Shown here piece by piece: positions 12,095 to 23,064 of a stretch of 64,000 nt of DNA. The notes beneath the pieces were generated by a model. It had not been told where the DNA came from. It was given only the letters and a program-made list of their open reading frames with translations, and ran no database searches. This stretch comes from Plantago ovata (Eukaryota; Streptophyta; Magnoliopsida; Lamiales; Plantaginaceae): the NCBI GenBank assembly GCA_028274465.1, contig CM051457.1, positions 27,997,313 through 28,061,312 of the forward strand. Direction: 5' to 3'. Every line of letters begins with the position of its first letter. Position 1 is the first letter of the stretch. Made by a program: the position numbers and the translations under genes.

Positions 12095-14132
12095 TCAAGT
12101 CTCTGTTTTTAATAGGCATTCACTCTCAGCCGTTCTGCTAATCTCAGGTTCATCTTGCACATCAAAATCCAAACCTGTAATCGTCTCTGCTGTTCTGCTA
12201 ATCTCAGGTTCAGCTTCTCCATCAAATTCCAAACCTGTTATCGTCATGCGGCCAATATTAACTGCAAAAACAAGATTAGTGGTCAGAAATGGGAGATTTC
12301 TGACATTCAACTTCAGAATTAGTGAAAACAAGTATAGTGAAGCCTAATTCTCCAATACAAATCAAATTAATCACATTAACTTCCAAAAATCGAAACAAAA
12401 TGGAGGGGAAGAGTTTGTGTGATTTTACCGACAGCATCCATCCCAGCTAGCTTAGGTATGAACTTCCGGAGATGTTCCTCAGCTGATTCATCAGCTTTCA
12501 GAGTTTCGCATTCAAAAGAAACTGAAACCTTGGATTTTCCGTGCTTCTCTTCCACCATGCCAACAACATCTTTCTGCCACCTATTGTTAAATGTAAATGC
12601 AGAGAGAATGAGAGATTATTCAATCAAATTCAAAGATAAATGAATAAGTGAAGCATACATTGCACCATCGAAACATGGTTTATGGACCTATGATGCTGGG
12701 AAGCATGTATGCTGTTTACCATTTATATGAAGAAGTCCAAGTGAAATCTCAGCGAACAAATATACCATAAGGTAACAGGCAATTAACATTAGAGGAAATC
12801 GCTCAAACCCCTCTGGAGTTCGGTGGTAAATGACGGAATACCTTCCCTACTGCATTTTCTGGCCTAGTATGATGCACATGCACATTACACACAATGAAGA
12901 AAGTTGTCTTGATTTCACTGACATATCCAACTGACAAAATAACCATCTGATGTCACTAGGATTTAAACTACAACATATAGGAGAACATTGTACATTCCAC
13001 AATTGTAGGAGGCAAGCCCGTACATCCTCCAAGGTTTAGATGATATGAAATGAATTACTCGAAATATTAAAGCAAACAGTTATCGTTTGTATAAAGACAA
13101 ACATGTTAACAACGGAAGGAATCATGAGAAAATGCCAAGCCTATCATACCATAGACCTAATTAGCAATCTGAAGTCTGGACGGCTTACCCATGAGCATGG
13201 TCGGTGTTACTTATTTTGGCAGCATCGTGTCCTCTGCATTCCACCACGATATCTCTTTCTTTCTTACTCTGTAACAGAATTCACCAAACCAATAAGATTC
13301 AACCATACATAAACGAATCCCATCTCCATCAATGGAGTCATTACACAGTATTAGTCAGAGAGTATCAAGATTAAAGCCAAAAGGCACTAACATTATAGTC
13401 CGTTACAGTGAGCTTTATCAAGCGATAGTCCTCACCATGGCTGCACTCTCGTTCACATTCCAGCTCTTTTAACCAGGACAATCACAAATAGGAAAGTCAT
13501 GCGCATGTTTTACAAGGTGACTTTAACATAAAAGATAAACGCCATATTGTAAGTAACAGCAATTTTGTTCATTGGATTAAGTTAGAACATAGAAGTTACA
13601 GAAGTAAGACATAGAGCTATTCGTTAACAAGAATCAGACACGAATAAGAAAAGCCACAGCTTGGAAACATTTTACAAACATGCTGAAAGACATCATAATC
13701 AATAGAACAACAACAGTACAACACTGGAACCGAACCTTGGCACGAAAAGCAGTACAACAGTATAACACTACAATCGAAAGCTGGCTCGAAAAACAGTATG
13801 AATGATGTAAAATGCAGATAACAGTTAAGTTTAAAGGATTTGATTAAATGTAAATTATGCAATAGTATACCAATTCCATGAAGGCCATAGCATATGGAGT
13901 GAGGTAGGTGAATGAAATGGCCTGAAATGGACCCATTTGGCAAAAGGGCTATTGAAGCCACACCTTCCATGAAATTTTCTTGCACCCTTTTCTGCTTTTC
14001 TCCTTGTTCAGCTGCAACAAAGCATAATCAGGTGTTACTACCCATGTTAACAAACACATAAAGCTTTCAAACAAAAAATTACAGTAAAAACGATCCCTCT
14101 TTTCCTCCGAGTTCAAGAAAAGATTTACCCAT
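12095..14132 (-). CDS. Small conserved plant protein of unknown function, six exons, 205 aa
   Basis: Exons, read from the minus strand: 14129-14132, 13871-14011, 13392-13465, 13189-13268, 12429-12580 and 12095-12261. All have GT-AG borders, and the lengths sum to 618 nt, exactly 206 codons including the stop. The protein starts MAEQGEKQKR and contains GSISGHFIHLPHSICYGLHG, a cysteine-rich ELECERECSHGEDYRLIKLT, ECRGHDAAKI and FECETLKADE blocks. I recall this layout as a conserved plant family but cannot name a function. The first coding exon is only ATGG. The C-terminus carries a 20-residue duplication (see repeat entry). It is divergent from the PPR gene, with about 750 bp between start codons. 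Confidence 0.75.
12115..12245 (-). repeat. In-frame 60-bp tandem duplication at a protein C-terminus
   Basis: Two adjacent copies encode ITGL(E/D)FD----EPEISRTAE. They differ at a few positions, so the duplication is not brand new. It lies in the last exon of the six-exon gene and extends the tail by one unit. Confidence 0.85.
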
Positions 14133-14879
14133 TGGAGCTTAATTTCTTCTATTCAAAAGATTAGCAGCTAAACACTCAATTCGTCGTCTGGGAAAATTTA
14201 CAGAGGGTTTTTTTGTCTATTCTTTGAAGTTTGATGGGAAGAAGTAGAACCGGAGGAGAGAGGGTTTAAGGCTTTTCTTGACAAATAAATTTCGTTCTAG
14301 TCCTCCAAGAATTTCCACTTTATGAAATTTTACCATATTGCACAAAGTACCCTTACCACTTATTACCACCAAAGATTGAGGAGTAGTTGAGACAGTCTGA
14401 ATCTTCAGGGGTATTATATGCTAATATGTACATTTTGGCTCCCTGGATAAAACGGTAGCGTTTCGTTGTTATCCTGAGTCCTGACTCTTGAGTTGAGGCC
14501 TGAGGGCGTTTGTTTCCCTTTGAAACATCTCTGCTTCCAGTGTTCGTTTCTCAATCTCCTTCCCTCTCACCTGGGTTCTGCTGCAATTGTCAATATCTAT
14601 GAAACCTTTCATCTTACAAGGTAACAATTCGCCTCTCTCTATTTCAACTTGCAAAAAAAATTGAGTCTTTATTGTTTGAAGGAAGTGGATTGTTTTGGTG
14701 CATGAGTTATGCTAGATTGTTATTTTCCTTTTGATGGATATACTAGCTTCTGAATTCTGTCTATTTATCTGCTTTCAACTTGAAAATTGAGTCTTTGGTG
14801 TTTCAAGAAAGTGGATTGTGTGTATCAAGCTCACATATTTAGACCTTTTGGTGGATGAAATTTGGATTCTGTTGGGTTG
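14133..14879. promoter_or_regulatory. Divergent promoter region
   Basis: About 750 bp separate the start codons of the six-exon gene (-) and the PPR gene (+). A candidate splice donor (CTTACAAG before GTAACA, near 14620) suggests a leader exon of the PPR transcript. No individual control element is claimed. Confidence 0.45.
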
Positions 14880-17064
14880 ATGACAATGATAAAGCTTCCG
14901 AATTGTCCACCGGCTAGTTTTATTTCTTCATACAGGATAAGCACCCAAAAACACTTGCATTGCTGCGATTTTAGAAACTGTTTTCGGTTTATTTATTGCA
15001 CATTTGCCTATAAGGGATTGAAACCAAACACCGCTTTTTCGAAGAAGAATGTGAATAAGTCGATAGGGATAGACGGTTCTCGTGTTTCGGTTAATGAGGT
15101 TGTTAGATTTGAGTTTGAGACGACGTTTAGAGAGAAGGAAGGGCAGATTTTGCCACGTTTGGGTAGTTCGCCTGGAGAAACCGAAGACGATAAAAATCAT
15201 TCTGGTACTAGTAGTAGTAGTCAGTCTAGGAATATTTTGAAAACCAATGGCAATGAGATTGAGGCCGATATATGTTACTTGGAGGAGAGGGATGAAGTAG
15301 TATTGTCGGAAAGGCTTATGAAGCTCAGCAGATCGAATAAGGTTAGAAGTGCATTAGCATTGTGCAGGTCGATGGAGCTTTCTGGTCTGCTTCCTCAACC
15401 TCACGCTTGCAATTCGCTTTTATCTTGTCTCTTAAGAAACAGAAGAGTGGAAGATGCATTGAAAATATTTGAGTTTATGAAATCGAGTGAAGTCGTTACT
15501 AGCCACACGTATAGTTTGCTGCTAAAAGCCGTTGCCAACACTTGGGGTTGTGATGCAGCGTTAAGTATGTTCAAGGAAGCGGAAAGAGACGAGAAAACCA
15601 AGAAATGTATAGATGCTATCGTCTATAATACAATGATTGCAATCTATGGAAAATTGAATGATTGGGTACAGGCCGAGAGAATCTGGAGAAGTTTACAAGA
15701 GAATTGCATTATTGGTACCGTGGTGACATACCGTATACTAATATGCACTTTTGTCCGGTCTGGTCGAAATGAACTAGCACTTGACGCTTATCACGAAATG
15801 ATTCAAAATGGATTGAGTCCCACTGACGATGCTATGGAAGCTATTATCGGGGCCTGTTCAAGAGAGGGAAAGTGGGATATGGCGTTAAATGTGATGCATA
15901 GCATGTTAAACCAAGAGATGAAGCCAAGTCTTGTCACTTGTAATGCTTTAATCAATGCTCTTGGAAAGTCAGGTAAAGCTGAGTACGCGTTAAAAATATA
16001 TGACCTTGTGAAATGGTTAGGCTACACACCAGATCCATACACTTGGAATGCATTGCTCTGTGCATTGAACCGCGCAAATCGACATAGCGATGCGCTTCAA
16101 CTTTTCGAGAATATAAAGAATGAACATGGCTCTGTGTTGAATTTGCACACATATAATACTTGTTTGGTATCTTGCCAGAGGCTTGGGTTATGGGAAAGAG
16201 CATTGCAGTTGTTGTGGGAGATGGAAGATGTGGGTTTGCCGATCTCTGTTACATCTTATAATCTCGCTATTGGAGCATGTGAAGTGGCAAGGAAACCCAA
16301 GGTTGCATTGCAAATTTATCAGCACATGGTTCAGAAGAAACAGTCTCCAGATATATTTACGCCTTTGTCGTTGATAAGAATCTGTGTCTGGGGTTCGCTA
16401 TGGAAGGAAGTAGAGGAAATCTTGGATGTAAGTCTCTCATCTCTTCAATTTATGTTACCATCAACTAAACAAATCATTCCAGAAATTGAAATTTATATAT
16501 CCACTAACAAAGCTTGTGTTACTGCCTGTTTGTTAAAACTTCCGATTATGTGAAGTGATTAAAAGAAACAGATCGGGTAGAAATGCTGTTTAAGTCAATC
16601 TTGTTAGTTGTTAGTGTGGTGCAAAATGTGCTGAAAGTTTTTGTAGGAACCAAGTACGTAGCTGCTACAAGAATCAGACTGTAAGCGATTCTTGCAGAAG
16701 TTTTTTCGTGCTTACGGGCCATTTGTCACTGTTTGAAAAAGATGCTTATTGCTCAGCTTAGAATTTTGAGAAGCATCTCTTTTGTGCTTACAGAAATACT
16801 CCGTTTACAAATTCGTCGTCTACTGTCTGTATTGACAGTTTTACTGTATACGTCTGTGTTTATGTTCTTAATTGATCATTGGTGCTTGTCTTGTTGCAGT
16901 CAGCACCAAATGGATCTCTGTACAATGCTGCTATTCAGGGTATGTGTTTGAGAAAGGAGACTGTTCTGGCTAGAAAACTGTATGCGAAAATGCGTGAGAT
17001 CGGCCTCAACCCAGATGGCAAAACTCGAGCTTTAATGTTGCAGAACTTACCAAGAAATCGTTAG
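14880..17064 (+). CDS. P-class pentatricopeptide repeat (PPR) protein, two exons, about 570 aa
   Basis: Exons 14880-16427 and 16900-17064 join in phase (516 codons plus 55 including the stop) with GT-AG borders. If the intron were retained the protein would end 42 codons later. From about residue 155 to the end there are ten to eleven degenerate 35-residue PPR motifs, for example VTCNALINALGKSGKAEYAL and YTWNALLCALNRANRHSDAL. There are no E or DYW extensions, so this is a P-class protein that binds organellar RNA for stability, splicing or translation. The N-terminus is rich in Ser, Arg, Cys and Phe and could be an organelle transit peptide. It resembles Arabidopsis EMB2076 (At3g29290), which I recall as a similar P-class protein; orthology is a suggestion only. 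The ATG at 14880 was chosen as the first in frame; 14886 is an alternative. Confidence 0.85.
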
Positions 17065-17440
17065 GCATACATGGGTTTCCTATAAATGTATACCTGTTCA
17101 TACAGCTTACAAGATCATCTATTTTTGTAGGTCATATATGAAATGCTATAGATGATTCATTGTATTTGGAATATACTATATGAGCAGTGTATGGAGTAGT
17201 GTGAGACTATTTCACAAAAACATTCAATTTGTGGCATAATAATATCCAGTGTTCAAGAATCATATATGGGGAACCAATTGTGTTTATTGAGCTACGCCCG
17301 CCCACTCACTATAGATAGTTAGACGAGATATCACGAGAGAGGTCTAGCATATAACTATAGCTTATACGTAACGTTAATCAATTGATTTGGGATCAACTAC
17401 TATGTAACTAGCGCAATTTATGAACAGCACATGAACAAGA
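17065..17440. other. Spacer downstream of the PPR gene
   Basis: The 3' untranslated region of the PPR gene, followed by AT-rich DNA. No gene or repeat recognised. Confidence 0.4.
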
Positions 17441-18480
17441 GTTGCAACGCAAAAGTTTCAACATTTATCGCATGTATAAAAAGCAACACATAACACATGA
17501 ACCAGAAATGCAACGCAAAAGTCTTCATTTATCGCATAAAAGCAAATTTGCAAACGGACATAAAAGCCCAATTTTTTTTTTTCCAGATTTCCTTGAGAGA
17601 TCTTCGTGCAAAATGATTGAAATGGTTGTTGCATAAACATAGAGGAAGAAGAATTCGAACCCTCAATTTCTTTTTCTCTTCTCTTCGTAAGTGGTACTCT
17701 AGTAGGTGTATGTAAAGCTGTTAGAAACTTGTGCGGAGTGGTAATACATTGTTCTATGTTTATATAGTTGTAATACGGGGAAAGAGAGACATAATGGGAT
17801 TAAAATTAAGGTGTATATGGCCTAAAGTATTTCTCTCCTATTACATTTCAAACATTTTTTATTGTGTGTTTCTTCTTGCATTATTTCTGTTTATTCTATA
17901 TTTTTTCTTCTTAAGAAGAAAGAAGGGAAAAGTACTTGTGATGGCACGTGCATCGCACACACGCTCTTGGGGTGGCACGTGCATCGCACGCACCCTTCAA
18001 TCGCTCAATTGCTACAAAAATAAGAACCAACCAGCAAACACAAACTACACAAGCATCGAAAAAGGCCGTGTTGAAGCGGATTTGCGGATGGACATAAAAA
18101 TTCAATTTTGCAAATTTCCTCGAGAAATCTTCGATTGAAAACACTTCTTGCAAAATGTTTGAACTATATGGTTTGTAGCATGAACATAGAGGAAGAAGAA
18201 TTCGTACCCTCCATTTCTTTTTCTCTTCTCTTCGTAAGTGCTACTCTAGTAGGTATATGTAAAGCAGTTCGAAACTTGCGTGGAGTTGTAATAGACAGCA
18301 GAGTTGAAATCTTGACGTTTGTTGTTGTTCTTCTAGTAAAGATGCATGAGAGGGTGATGGAGTGATTGTGGGCTTATATAGGTGTGTACTCCGGAGGTAT
18401 AGAGGGAAGAATGTGAATCCAAATATTAGCCAAAAAGGGATTGTAAGAATAGAATAAGATTCCACGTTTTAGTCCTGTGA
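17440..18480 (-). pseudogene. Two decayed first-exon copies of the HHO/GARP gene
   Basis: Two minus-strand segments (about 17530-17720 and 18083-18290) match each other and the first exon of the fuller HHO-like gene at 36280-36521. They retain traces such as EDFSRKFAKLNFYVHP (compare DDFSMKSARLYVHL). Both lack the EALEEE-type coiled-coil continuation and have shifted frames and stops. They share an almost identical stretch upstream (caacttaagaattc-like leader around 17640-17700 and 18185-18245). They are remnants of tandem duplication. Confidence 0.6.
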
Positions 18481-18489
18481 GAAATTGTA

Positions 18490-19860
18490 TTAAACATTAG
18501 ACCCTGCACCAACCTGCTCCCTTCCCCTTCTTCATACTTCTGAAAATAAGCATTACATATTACATATAAGGCCAAACATTTTAGATTGTGTATTTATTTG
18601 TACTTTCTTTTTTCTTTTTCTTTTTTTCCTTCTTTAATAATTCCTCCATTTTATTACAAACTTACTCTTGGTCAACGGCTGTCATGTTTGACTCGTATAT
18701 TAAACCTAAATTATATTGATAAAAAAATTAAAAAAAATATTTAAAATACTACTTCCTCCGGAAACTTTATAGGTTCCCATTTGATTTTGTTGACTTTTTC
18801 GATGTCCGATTTGACCTCAAAATAATCATAATTCATTGTGAAAAAATAATTTTAAAAATTATATTATTAAAGTATACTTCTTATATTTTTATAATATGAT
18901 TTTTAAAATTACTTTTTTCGTTATAAATTATGTTTAATTTGAGGTCAAACCGGGCATAAAAAAAAGTCAACAAAACCAAATGGGAACCTATAAAGTTTCC
19001 GGAAGGTACTAACTTATGAACTTTAATTATATAACTTTCAAAAAGAATTGCATCGTACAATTTAGAAGTAACGTGCGGTCAAACACGAAGTCTGTTGACC
19101 GAAGAGAAAGTTATTAATGAAATGGAGGAAGTATATAACAAAGGGCGATCTGCGTTTGATGCACGCGCTCATGATAGTGGATCGCACGCACCTTATTATT
19201 ACTTTTACTACATAGAGATTTCTAATTACTAAGACCGGAGATGAAAAGTAAAGAAAATTTACGACGACTTAACCAAGGTGAAGGGATTCTGGTCGACTTT
19301 GATCCCTATGAAGTGGATCGCTCCAGAGCTGCACATCTGTACGTACTCAACGAACCCATCTTCTCATTCAGGTGCGTGAGTGACATTTCTGCCCCTTCAT
19401 TTCCCCATAGGATAACTTTTCAATGGCAAGAATTGTTCCATCACTGGACCTGCTTGTTTTGCTTTCAACTTGAAAATCTCCTCCGGCATCAAAGTTTCAG
19501 TTCACTTTAACTTCTGTTTTTCGCATGTTTTGGATTCATGTTTTAGTCGCCGAATTCTGCGAACCTCTCTGACTTCCTTTGGTCGCAGATATGCGCACAA
19601 CCACTTCAACAAAGGAATTATTATTAAGGTACGTGACCGGAAACAAACAAAATTAATGTTATCTTCAATTAGGCTCGTTATTATATAGTAGTATCTTTTG
19701 TGCTCTAGTGAGTAGGTTGATAACATTAATGTATAGTCAAAATTAACACACATATTTAGTTCATAAATGTACAAATGTGAATATAAATTAACCACATAGA
19801 TTTTCATTCTTTTGCGCTTTGTTGAATGGAATTAGATTTTCATTCTGTTGGAAAGCATGA
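18490..19860 (-). pseudogene. Decayed HHO/GARP copy: second exon and flanks
   Basis: 18490-18610 matches 35700-35815, 19140-19510 matches 35830-36200, and 19510-19760 matches 36560-36870, all in the same order. The second-exon part (minus strand, about 19500-19240) still encodes LKAKQAGPVMEQFLPLKSYP but then runs into a stop. The first exon seen at 36280-36521 is missing at the corresponding place. The block is therefore a duplicated and internally deleted copy, further disrupted by a hairpin MITE at 18749-19010. Confidence 0.6.
18749..19010. mobile_element. Hairpin MITE with TIRs of about 75 bp
   Basis: The ends are long inverted repeats: left tccggaaactttatagg-ttcccatttg (from about 18757) and the same sequence inverted at 18973-19003. 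Both arms include a gtcaac-rich part and a tttgacctcaaa part. TA dinucleotides flank the ends (tacttcc and ggaaggta), as in Stowaway/Tc1-mariner MITEs. The interior is AT-rich and non-coding. Confidence 0.65.
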
Positions 19861-20700
19861 ACCAGCTGGGTCTCCTCTTCTAACAAATGGACATAAAATC
19901 CAATTTTAGGGATTTCATTGAGAAATCTTCAATTGAAGACATTTCTGCAAACTATTTGAAATGGTTTGTTACATAAACATAGAGGAAGAAGAATTCGAAC
20001 CCCCATTTATTTTTTCTCTTCTCTTCGTAGGTTTTATTCTAGTATTGTAATACAAGGATTCAAAGGGGCACGATGGGAATATAATTAAGGAGTATGGTCA
20101 AAAGTATTCTATACATATAAAAAAGAAGTTACGAAATATTATTTTAATTTCTCTGTTTCCGTTTTCTATTCAACGTAAATAGTTATGTGAAAAGATTTTA
20201 ATTTTTTAGTCAAGAATTCAAAGAATCTATCGATCGAACTTTTAGTAGAGAGTAGATAACGTTTTTAAAAAATTAAAAAGGGCACGTAAGGGTGATTCGC
20301 GTGTGATGCACGCTCTTTGGTGTTGCACGTGCGACCTATTACATTTATTACTAAGATATTTCTAATTTCTAGAACCATATATGAAAAATAAGTAAAACAT
20401 ACGGCTTCTCCAAGGTTGAGAGGAGATTCTGGTCGATTTTGATTTTTGGCATGGCAAGGCACATACTCTGTTTCAATTTCCCTTGTATTTTGCGATGGCG
20501 CGTGTATCTATCGCACGGGCCTTAATGTTACATTTATAGCAAAGAGATTTCTAATTTGAAAACCCAGAGATGAAAAATAATAGGAACTTACGACTTGTCT
20601 AAAATGGAGAAGAGACTCTGGTCGATTTTGATCCTAATCAATCGGGTTCATACACTGCTCCACAAAACTCAACCAACTGGACATGATCTAATTTCTAGAA
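19861..20700 (-). pseudogene. Decayed HHO/GARP copy: first exon and downstream second-exon pieces
   Basis: The minus-strand segment 20010-19870 keeps EDFSMKSLKLDF and then an LEEE-like trace, matching the first exon of the fuller gene. 20462-20265 and 20640-20400 match the second-exon end and following intron (for example NRPESPLNLGEAV, compare SRPESLLHLGEAV). The frames are broken. The order on the minus strand suggests at least one more partial tandem copy between the fuller gene and the copy at 18.5-19.9 kb. Confidence 0.55.
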
Positions 20701-21460
20701 GCGGAGATGAAATTGATTGAGCAGGCTCCATTATGAAATTGAATCTGTTTGATATTTAGGGGAATGGTTTTGAAGGAACTTAACTAATTTGATGGAATTG
20801 GAACACATGACATCATCAGTGGATGAAATGTCCCTGCAGCAGTTTAAAACCGAACAATATAAACAAATTCCAGGCAATATATTGTAGGACTATTTCTATG
20901 TAAAATCCAGTTGTCTCAATAATGTATATATGATCATAAAACCAGAAAATCACGGGCTTTGGGGGAAGTTCGACTGTCCAGCAATTCCCCTTGCCAAGTC
21001 TGCTGAGTGTTGGATCATGATGGAACTTAGCTAGCGGTCCAGTTGACGAACTTGGAACCTTCTTGATGTGTATCCTGTATTTCTGAAAACATGAAAAAGT
21101 CTTATGTTAGAACATGTGAATAGTACTAGTATATCATGTAGAAATTTCTGATCAAATTTGTACCTGCAGATGGCTCTTGACTTCATCATTTGTTAGGCCA
21201 TCAACTTTCATAAGCTCCCTGATTTGCTTCGGTGTAGCAGCTACAAAATAAAACACAAGTATGTATGTGCTTCAGAAACTAGAATTCGAACAAGTACGTT
21301 TCTTCCCAATGATTTACACTTCTATTCTTAGGTAAGTAAAATTTTATTGCACGAGCATCAGGCGTGCGATCCTTGCTACCACACGCACAAGAACTGTATG
21401 CACGAACTTAATTCTACATATAAGAACTCTAAAACAGGATGACAAAACATTGCTAGCTTA

Positions 21461-21465
21461 CATAC
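21461..21465. repeat. Target-site duplication (catac), left copy
   Basis: The five bases catac directly precede the left LTR and recur directly after the right LTR at 35425-35429. On the minus strand they read gtatg, which is the splice donor of HHO exon 3. Confidence 0.9.
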
Positions 21466-22316
21466 TGTAGAGGTGAAAATCTAGTAAGATTACAAACGCT
21501 CTTAAATTACAAACTTCTCGAATTATAAAGAACTACCAAACTCTCTAAGTCACCATAATTTAACACAACACGCAAGTCTTTGTTCAATGCGGGCTCCCAA
21601 GTCTTCTGGTTCTCTCTATGTCCAGTTGAGCACCTGAGATTAGAAAGGCGCGTGTGGATGTGTGTTTATCTCCGGCTTGCCTAAGTCAAGCCGGTGCGAG
21701 ACTTTACTTGAAGGAGCTTGAAGGTTCTCCTTGTCCGAGAGTAATAAATGTACTTAATTAAGACCAGTTACCTTTTTCTTTGGAAATGGTGCCCTTATAT
21801 AGTTGATGGCAAACCCTAGGTCCGCCCAATCTCCCGCTTCCACCTGTCAGCTTCATATTCGTCCACCTATGTTGAGTAGGCCCAACGTTGACCTTTATGG
21901 GCTTGGCCCAGGCCCATTTGCGTACATCTTCTTGTGCTATCTAGAAGATTCCACACTTCTCTTGTCCTTTCTCTCTATGTCGTTGTGATGCGAACCTTGT
22001 CCTGATCCAATTGTAAGACAATACAAACAAGTATTTAAGCTTCGTAATAAATGAGCTTCGTATACTCTAACCTGTTAAGTGTTTGTGTAATGCTCCTTGT
22101 CTCTCTGACCATTGTTCCGGACCTCCAAATCTCTCCCTCTCTAAAAGGGGTTATTTTAATGAATTAGGCACATTTGTAAAAATGCCCTAGAGGTTCACAT
22201 AATTCAAGGTTCGGATCCTCTAGGTTCGCGGCCTTTCACAGACGCTTGTACTTGCGAAGCCTCTTAGTTCGTGGTAAAACGCACGATACGAACTAGACAT
22301 ATTTTCCTTATCAACA
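21466..22316 (-). repeat. 3' LTR of the Tat-lineage element
   Basis: An 851-bp direct repeat of 34574-35424, beginning TGTAGAGG and ending TCAACA on the plus strand. By eye I find one difference (t at 21523, c at 34631). It holds a TATATAAG-type box on the minus strand (about 21796-21803). It is the 3' LTR because gag-pol is on the minus strand. Confidence 0.95.
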
Positions 22317-22340
22317 TATGTCCCCGTAGTTTCGGAGTAT
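22317..22340 (-). other. Polypurine-tract region next to the 3' LTR
   Basis: On the minus strand the bases just before the LTR read ccgaaactacggggacata. The purine-rich cggggaca is the likely plus-strand primer site, though it is short. Confidence 0.4.
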
Positions 22341-22429
22341 CTTAGTAGAAGATAGTGTGAAACTATATTTTAAGTAGTTATGAACGACTTTGTCTCCCTC
22401 TCTGAACGGGGACTTGTTTTCGCCCGTAC

Positions 22430-22650
22430 CTCCAAAAGGTGATATTTTTTTGGACGTCGTGTCCGTATCACTTGTACTCCGCACCTGTGACATTACTTCA
22501 CTAGACGTCGTGTCCGTTTTTCATTAGGTGATGTTTTGGACGACGTGTCCGTATCTCTTGTACTCCGCACCTGTGACATTACTTCACTAGACGTCGTGTC
22601 CGTTTTTCATGAGGTGATATTTTGGACGACGTATCCGTATCTCTTGTACT
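22430..22650. repeat. 86-bp tandem repeat, about 2.6 units, near the 3' LTR
   Basis: Units contain gacg(t/a)cgtgtccgt, a cttgtactccgcacctgtg segment and acattacttcactag. The spacing between ctag markers is 86 bp (22501 to 22587). Copies differ at few positions. It lies between the LTR and the antisense promoter. Confidence 0.8.
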
Positions 22651-23033
22651 CAGCACCTGTGTTAGTTGATTCTTCGTCGTTATCCAAATAATCAAGGTCC
22701 GAATCGTCATTTTAATGCAAAGATGATGAATGTTGTGCATACTATCCGTGTCTACATGCTGTTAAGCCTAAATGCGCGCGTATACCAGGTATCCGTGTCT
22801 AAGTGTATGCTATGATAAAATTTTCAATTTTAAAATGCTTTTCGGACCTTGCCATCTGGATAAAAATCTTGTGCCTTCCGTATCTTTCGCTCTACGTAGG
22901 TCAAGGTTTTCGAGGGTTTGAACAGTAACTTTTATGAGTTGTCCTCATCTCGTCCGTTGATTTGAATTTTTTGTACGGTCCAGATCAAATGTCAACGGTC
23001 GCGTCGATTGGACTTCCCGATTTTGTCCCTTCC

Positions 23034-23041
23034 TATAAATA
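23034..23041 (+). promoter_or_regulatory. TATA box of the antisense gene
   Basis: A TATAAATA match 326 bp before the start codon. A leader exon of about 140 nt and a leader intron (GT at 23205, AG at 23358) fit between it and the ATG at 23360. Confidence 0.6.
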
Positions 23042-23064
23042 GCTGGTCAACCTTTTCCATTTTC

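Noticed and set aside
21803-21988. Identical 61-codon frames in both LTRs (also 34911-35096)
   Set aside because: They are LTR regulatory DNA read on the plus strand; no protein family recognised.
22430-22650. CRISPR-like array
   Set aside because: Units are directly adjacent with no spacers, and the genome is a plant; these are tandem repeats of a retrotransposon.
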